From Myxococcales bacterium (lineage in GTDB: Bacteria; Myxococcota_A; UBA9160; JALSIO01): 7,304 nt of DNA. Location: NCBI GenBank assembly GCA_026989995.1, contig JALSIO010000823.1, positions 1-7,304 of the forward strand, in the 5' to 3' direction. Position numbers and translations under genes: made by a program. The notes beneath the pieces are model-generated. The model saw only the letters and a program-made list of their open reading frames with translations, ran no database searches and was not told the origin of the DNA. Below, in pieces: positions 5,479 to 7,304 of this stretch (its first letter is position 1; each line of letters begins with the position of its first letter).

Positions 5479-6947
5479 GCGTGCACCGGCGGCCAGCGGT
5501 CCGCCCAGGGCAGCGCCCGCTCGAGCTCGGCCGCCACGGCGAGCAGGAGATCCTCGCGCCCCTGCTCCGCCACGAGCTGGGCCCCCACCGGCAGGCCCGA
5601 GGCCGTCCAGTGCACGGGCACCGAGATCGCCGGCTGCCCGGACTGGTTGAAGGGCGCGGTGAACGCCCCGTACGGTGCCGCGCGGGCGAAGGCGGCGAAG
5701 GGCTCCTCCCGGGTGGACCGGATCTCCCCCAGCGGGGCGGCGGGCCGCGCCGTGGCGGGTGAGAGCAGGAGGTCGAAGCCCTCGGCCCACCAGGCCTCCA
5801 GCCGCCGGCCCAGTGCGTGCACGCCCTCGAGCGCCGCGAGGAAGTCGGTGACCGGCGTGGCCCGCCCCCGCTCGGCGATCGCCCAGGTCAGCGGCTCGAC
5901 GTCGTCGGGACCGAGGACGCGGCCGAGGCGGGAACCCACCGCCTCGAGGGCGCGGGCCACGTTGCAGGCCACCACCGTGATGTAGCTCCCCATGATCGAG
6001 CCGTCCGCGAGGGCCTCGGGCCAGGCGGGCTCCACCCGGTGGCCGAGCTCCTCGAGCGCCCGGGCCGCGATCCGCGCCGCCTCGAAGCACTCGGGATCCA
6101 CCTCGAGCCCCTCGCGGAAGGGCTCGGCGAGCAGGCCGATCCGGAGCCGACCGGCGCCGCCCCGGACTGCGTCGAGAAAGGGCCGCTCGGGCGGGGGCGC
6201 GGTGTAGGGGTCTCCGGGCATGCGGCCCGCGGCCGCGTCGAGGAAGGCGGCGGTGTCGCGCACGCTGCGGCTCACCACGAGCTCGCAGGAGAAGCCGGAC
6301 CAGCGCTCGCCCCGGCCCGGTCCGAAGGAACACCGGCCGCGGGTCGGCTTGAGCCCGACCAGCCCGCACAGCGCCGCCGGAATCCGGATCGAGCCGCCTC
6401 CGTCGCTGGCGTGGGCGAGGGGAACCATCCCCGAAGCGACCGCCGCCGCCGCGCCGCCGGAGCTGCCGCCCGGCATCCGCTCCGGATCCCAGGGATTGCG
6501 GGTCGCGCCGAAGGCCTCGGGCTCGGTGGTGGGCAGGAGTGCGAGCTCGGGCGTGTTGGTGCGCCCGAGCGAGACGAGCCCGGCCGCCCGGCACCGTTCG
6601 GTGAAATAGCTGTCGCGCGGCTCGCGGAGGCCGGCGTCGCGAAGCACCCGCATCCCCTGCCAGCAGGGGAGGCCGGCCTCCTCGCCGCCGATGTCCTTCA
6701 TCAGGAAGGGCACACCGCGGAAGGGACCGGCCGGCGGCCCGGCGGCGGCCTGCTCCCGTGCCCTTTCGAAGGCCGGGAGGACCACCGCGTGGAGGACCGG
6801 ATCGAGCTTCTCGGCCCGGGTGATCGCCGCATCCACGAGCTCGAGCGGCGTGAGCTCGCCCCGCCGGACGAGCTCGGCCTGCGCGAGCCCGTCGAGCCGC
6901 GCGATGGGGTCGATCTCGGCGGGAGGTCGCGGGTCGGCGGGGTTCAT
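5475..6947 (-). CDS. Amidase-signature family hydrolase
   Basis: Hydrolyses a carboxamide to acid plus ammonia or amine; probably cytoplasmic, as no signal peptide is seen. The full Ser-cisSer-Lys triad is present in 490 residues: Lys84 in PFLMKDIGG, cis-Ser162 in PGGSSGG (159-165) and nucleophile Ser186 in SDGGGSIRIPA (181-191). The 24-residue spacing of the two serines equals that of FAAH and GatA. Further family marks are GRTNTPEL at 128-135, GLKPTRGR at 198-205 and, near the C-terminus, FNQSGQPAISVP. No gatB or gatC is nearby, and the SDGGGSIR variant resembles stand-alone amidases such as the 6-aminohexanoate cyclic dimer hydrolase group more than GatA; this comparison is from memory. 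The ATG is preceded by a strong GGAGGAG. Its stop overlaps the acetyltransferase start (GTGA), so the two are coupled. It follows the hexosaminidase gene after 84 bases, where a new promoter could lie. The substrate is unknown. Confidence 0.94.
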   Translation of the reverse strand: MNPADPRPPAEIDPIARLDGLAQAELVRRGELTPLELVDAAITRAEKLDPVLHAVVLPAFERAREQAAAGPPAGPFRGVPFLMKDIGGEEAGLPCWQGMRVLRDAGLREPRDSYFTERCRAAGLVSLGRTNTPELALLPTTEPEAFGATRNPWDPERMPGGSSGGAAAAVASGMVPLAHASDGGGSIRIPAALCGLVGLKPTRGRCSFGPGRGERWSGFSCELVVSRSVRDTAAFLDAAAGRMPGDPYTAPPPERPFLDAVRGGAGRLRIGLLAEPFREGLEVDPECFEAARIAARALEELGHRVEPAWPEALADGSIMGSYITVVACNVARALEAVGSRLGRVLGPDDVEPLTWAIAERGRATPVTDFLAALEGVHALGRRLEAWWAEGFDLLLSPATARPAAPLGEIRSTREEPFAAFARAAPYGAFTAPFNQSGQPAISVPVHWTASGLPVGAQLVAEQGREDLLLAVAAELERALPWADRWPPVHA

Positions 6948-6952
6948 GGGCG

Positions 6953-6959
6953 CTCCTCC
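6953..6959 (-). promoter_or_regulatory. Strong ribosome binding site of the amidase gene
   Basis: On the - strand GGAGGAG ends 5 bases before the ATG at 6947-6945. It is the strongest ribosome binding site in the window. It fixes the amidase start and suggests that the amidase is the well-translated head of the amidase/acetyltransferase/symporter group. Confidence 0.8.
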
Positions 6960-7031
6960 GGTTGCGCGCAGCGGGGGACGACCGCGCCAGGGTAGCCGAG
7001 CCGGCCCCCGGCAAGCGGCCGCCTGCGGCGC
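6960..7031 (-). promoter_or_regulatory. Spacer between hexosaminidase and amidase: possible terminator stems and weak promoter
   Basis: This is the longest gap between genes (84 bases including the ribosome binding site). Just after the hexosaminidase stop, on the - strand, GCCGC (7029-7025) can pair with GCGGC (7022-7018), and GCCGG (7012-7008) with CCGGC (7004-7000) around GGG. Neither is followed by a T-run, so intrinsic termination is doubtful. A TTGCCG (7014-7009) and a TACCCT (6994-6989) resemble -35 and -10 boxes, but the 14-base spacing is too short for a good sigma-70 promoter. A promoter for the amidase group here is plausible but not shown. Confidence 0.25.
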
Positions 7032-7304
7032 TCAGGCCGGCCCCGTGCCCCCGAGCCGCCGCGCCAGCCGCCGGTGCTCGGGATAGGGGGGAAGCCGTTC
7101 CCGGCGGTGGCGGCCCCCGGCGTGGTCGCGCTTGAAGCGGGCCATCCGCGCGAGCGCCGGCCCGACCCGGGCTTCGGGCAGGCTCTCGAGGGCCTCCACG
7201 GCCTCGGCGGCGGCCTCGAGCCGGCTGCAGAAGAGCACCGCGTCCACCCCGGCGAGGATGGCCCCCTCGGCGAGCTCCGCGGGCGAGCCGAGCCCCGCGA
7301 CCGC
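7032..7304 (-). CDS. nagZ: C-terminal end of a NagZ-type beta-N-acetylhexosaminidase, 5' part outside the window
   Basis: Only the last 90 residues are visible, and the frame is open to the window edge. The segment PAELAEGAILAGVDAVLFC matches the last strand-helix unit of the glycoside hydrolase family 3 barrel in NagZ, where E. coli has an ASLDAGCDMILVC-like stretch. It is followed by a helix of the kind that ends these proteins (ARVGPALARMARFKRDHA) and a short basic tail with PEHRRLARRL. NagZ is cytoplasmic and releases N-acetylglucosamine from anhydromuropeptides during peptidoglycan recycling. The catalytic residues and the substrate motif KHFPGHG lie outside the window, so activity cannot be judged. 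The GTG at 7247 is internal and should not be taken as a start. It shares strand with the amidase but is separated from it by 84 bases. Another family 3 glycosidase remains possible. Confidence 0.75.
   Translation of the reverse strand, partial: AVAGLGSPAELAEGAILAGVDAVLFCSRLEAAAEAVEALESLPEARVGPALARMARFKRDHAGGRHRRERLPPYPEHRRLARRLGGTGPA

Noticed and set aside
5817..6995. A 392-codon open frame on the + strand, antisense to the amidase
   Set aside because: It mirrors the amidase codons and has no motif or convincing ribosome binding site. The amidase triad on the other strand is intact.
5479..7014. The same open frame extending the acetyltransferase upstream to about 728 codons, suggesting a fusion protein
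   Set aside because: The upstream part is an Arg/Ala-rich out-of-frame reading of the amidase on the same strand. The GTG overlapping the amidase stop gives a normal-length acetyltransferase.

Overview
The window is very GC-rich, with G or C at almost every third codon position. It is packed with housekeeping-type bacterial genes and has no intergenic stretch longer than 84 bases. A peptidoglycan-recycling NagZ-type hexosaminidase, an E. coli-like lipoamide dehydrogenase and a type I peptide deformylase point to a Gram-negative bacterium. The GC content would suit a high-GC proteobacterium or a relative such as Desulfobacterota or Myxococcota, but I cannot fix the phylum. Three of the five start codons inside the window are GTG. 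No mobile element, CRISPR array, tRNA or rRNA was seen.

Layout: two gene strings converge. The rightward string (1-1838) is the 3' nine-tenths of a dihydrolipoyl dehydrogenase gene (its N-terminus, with the FAD-binding loop and redox disulfide, lies outside the window), followed after 5 bases by a peptide deformylase gene (1272-1838). The leftward string, read from the right edge, is the tail of a NagZ-type beta-N-acetylhexosaminidase (7304-7032), an amidase-signature hydrolase (6947-5475), a GNAT acetyltransferase (5478-4828), a sodium:solute symporter (4802-3306) and pyruvate kinase (3262-1835). The two strings meet stop-to-stop in one palindromic CTAG at 1835-1838, so there is no room for a terminator between them.

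Functionally, pyruvate kinase and lipoamide dehydrogenase belong to lower glycolysis and the 2-oxoacid dehydrogenase complexes, and deformylase to protein maturation. The amidase, acetyltransferase and symporter are tightly packed, with the first two translationally coupled through GTGA. They may form a small module that imports and hydrolyses or acetylates an unidentified organic acid, amide or amine; this is inferred from position only. All seven genes are recognisable families. I found no clear sign of a new multi-gene system. The points most worth checking are the divergent pyruvate kinase segment, the symporter/amidase/acetyltransferase module, the shared CTAG stop, and a hairpin pair at the pyruvate kinase ribosome binding site.
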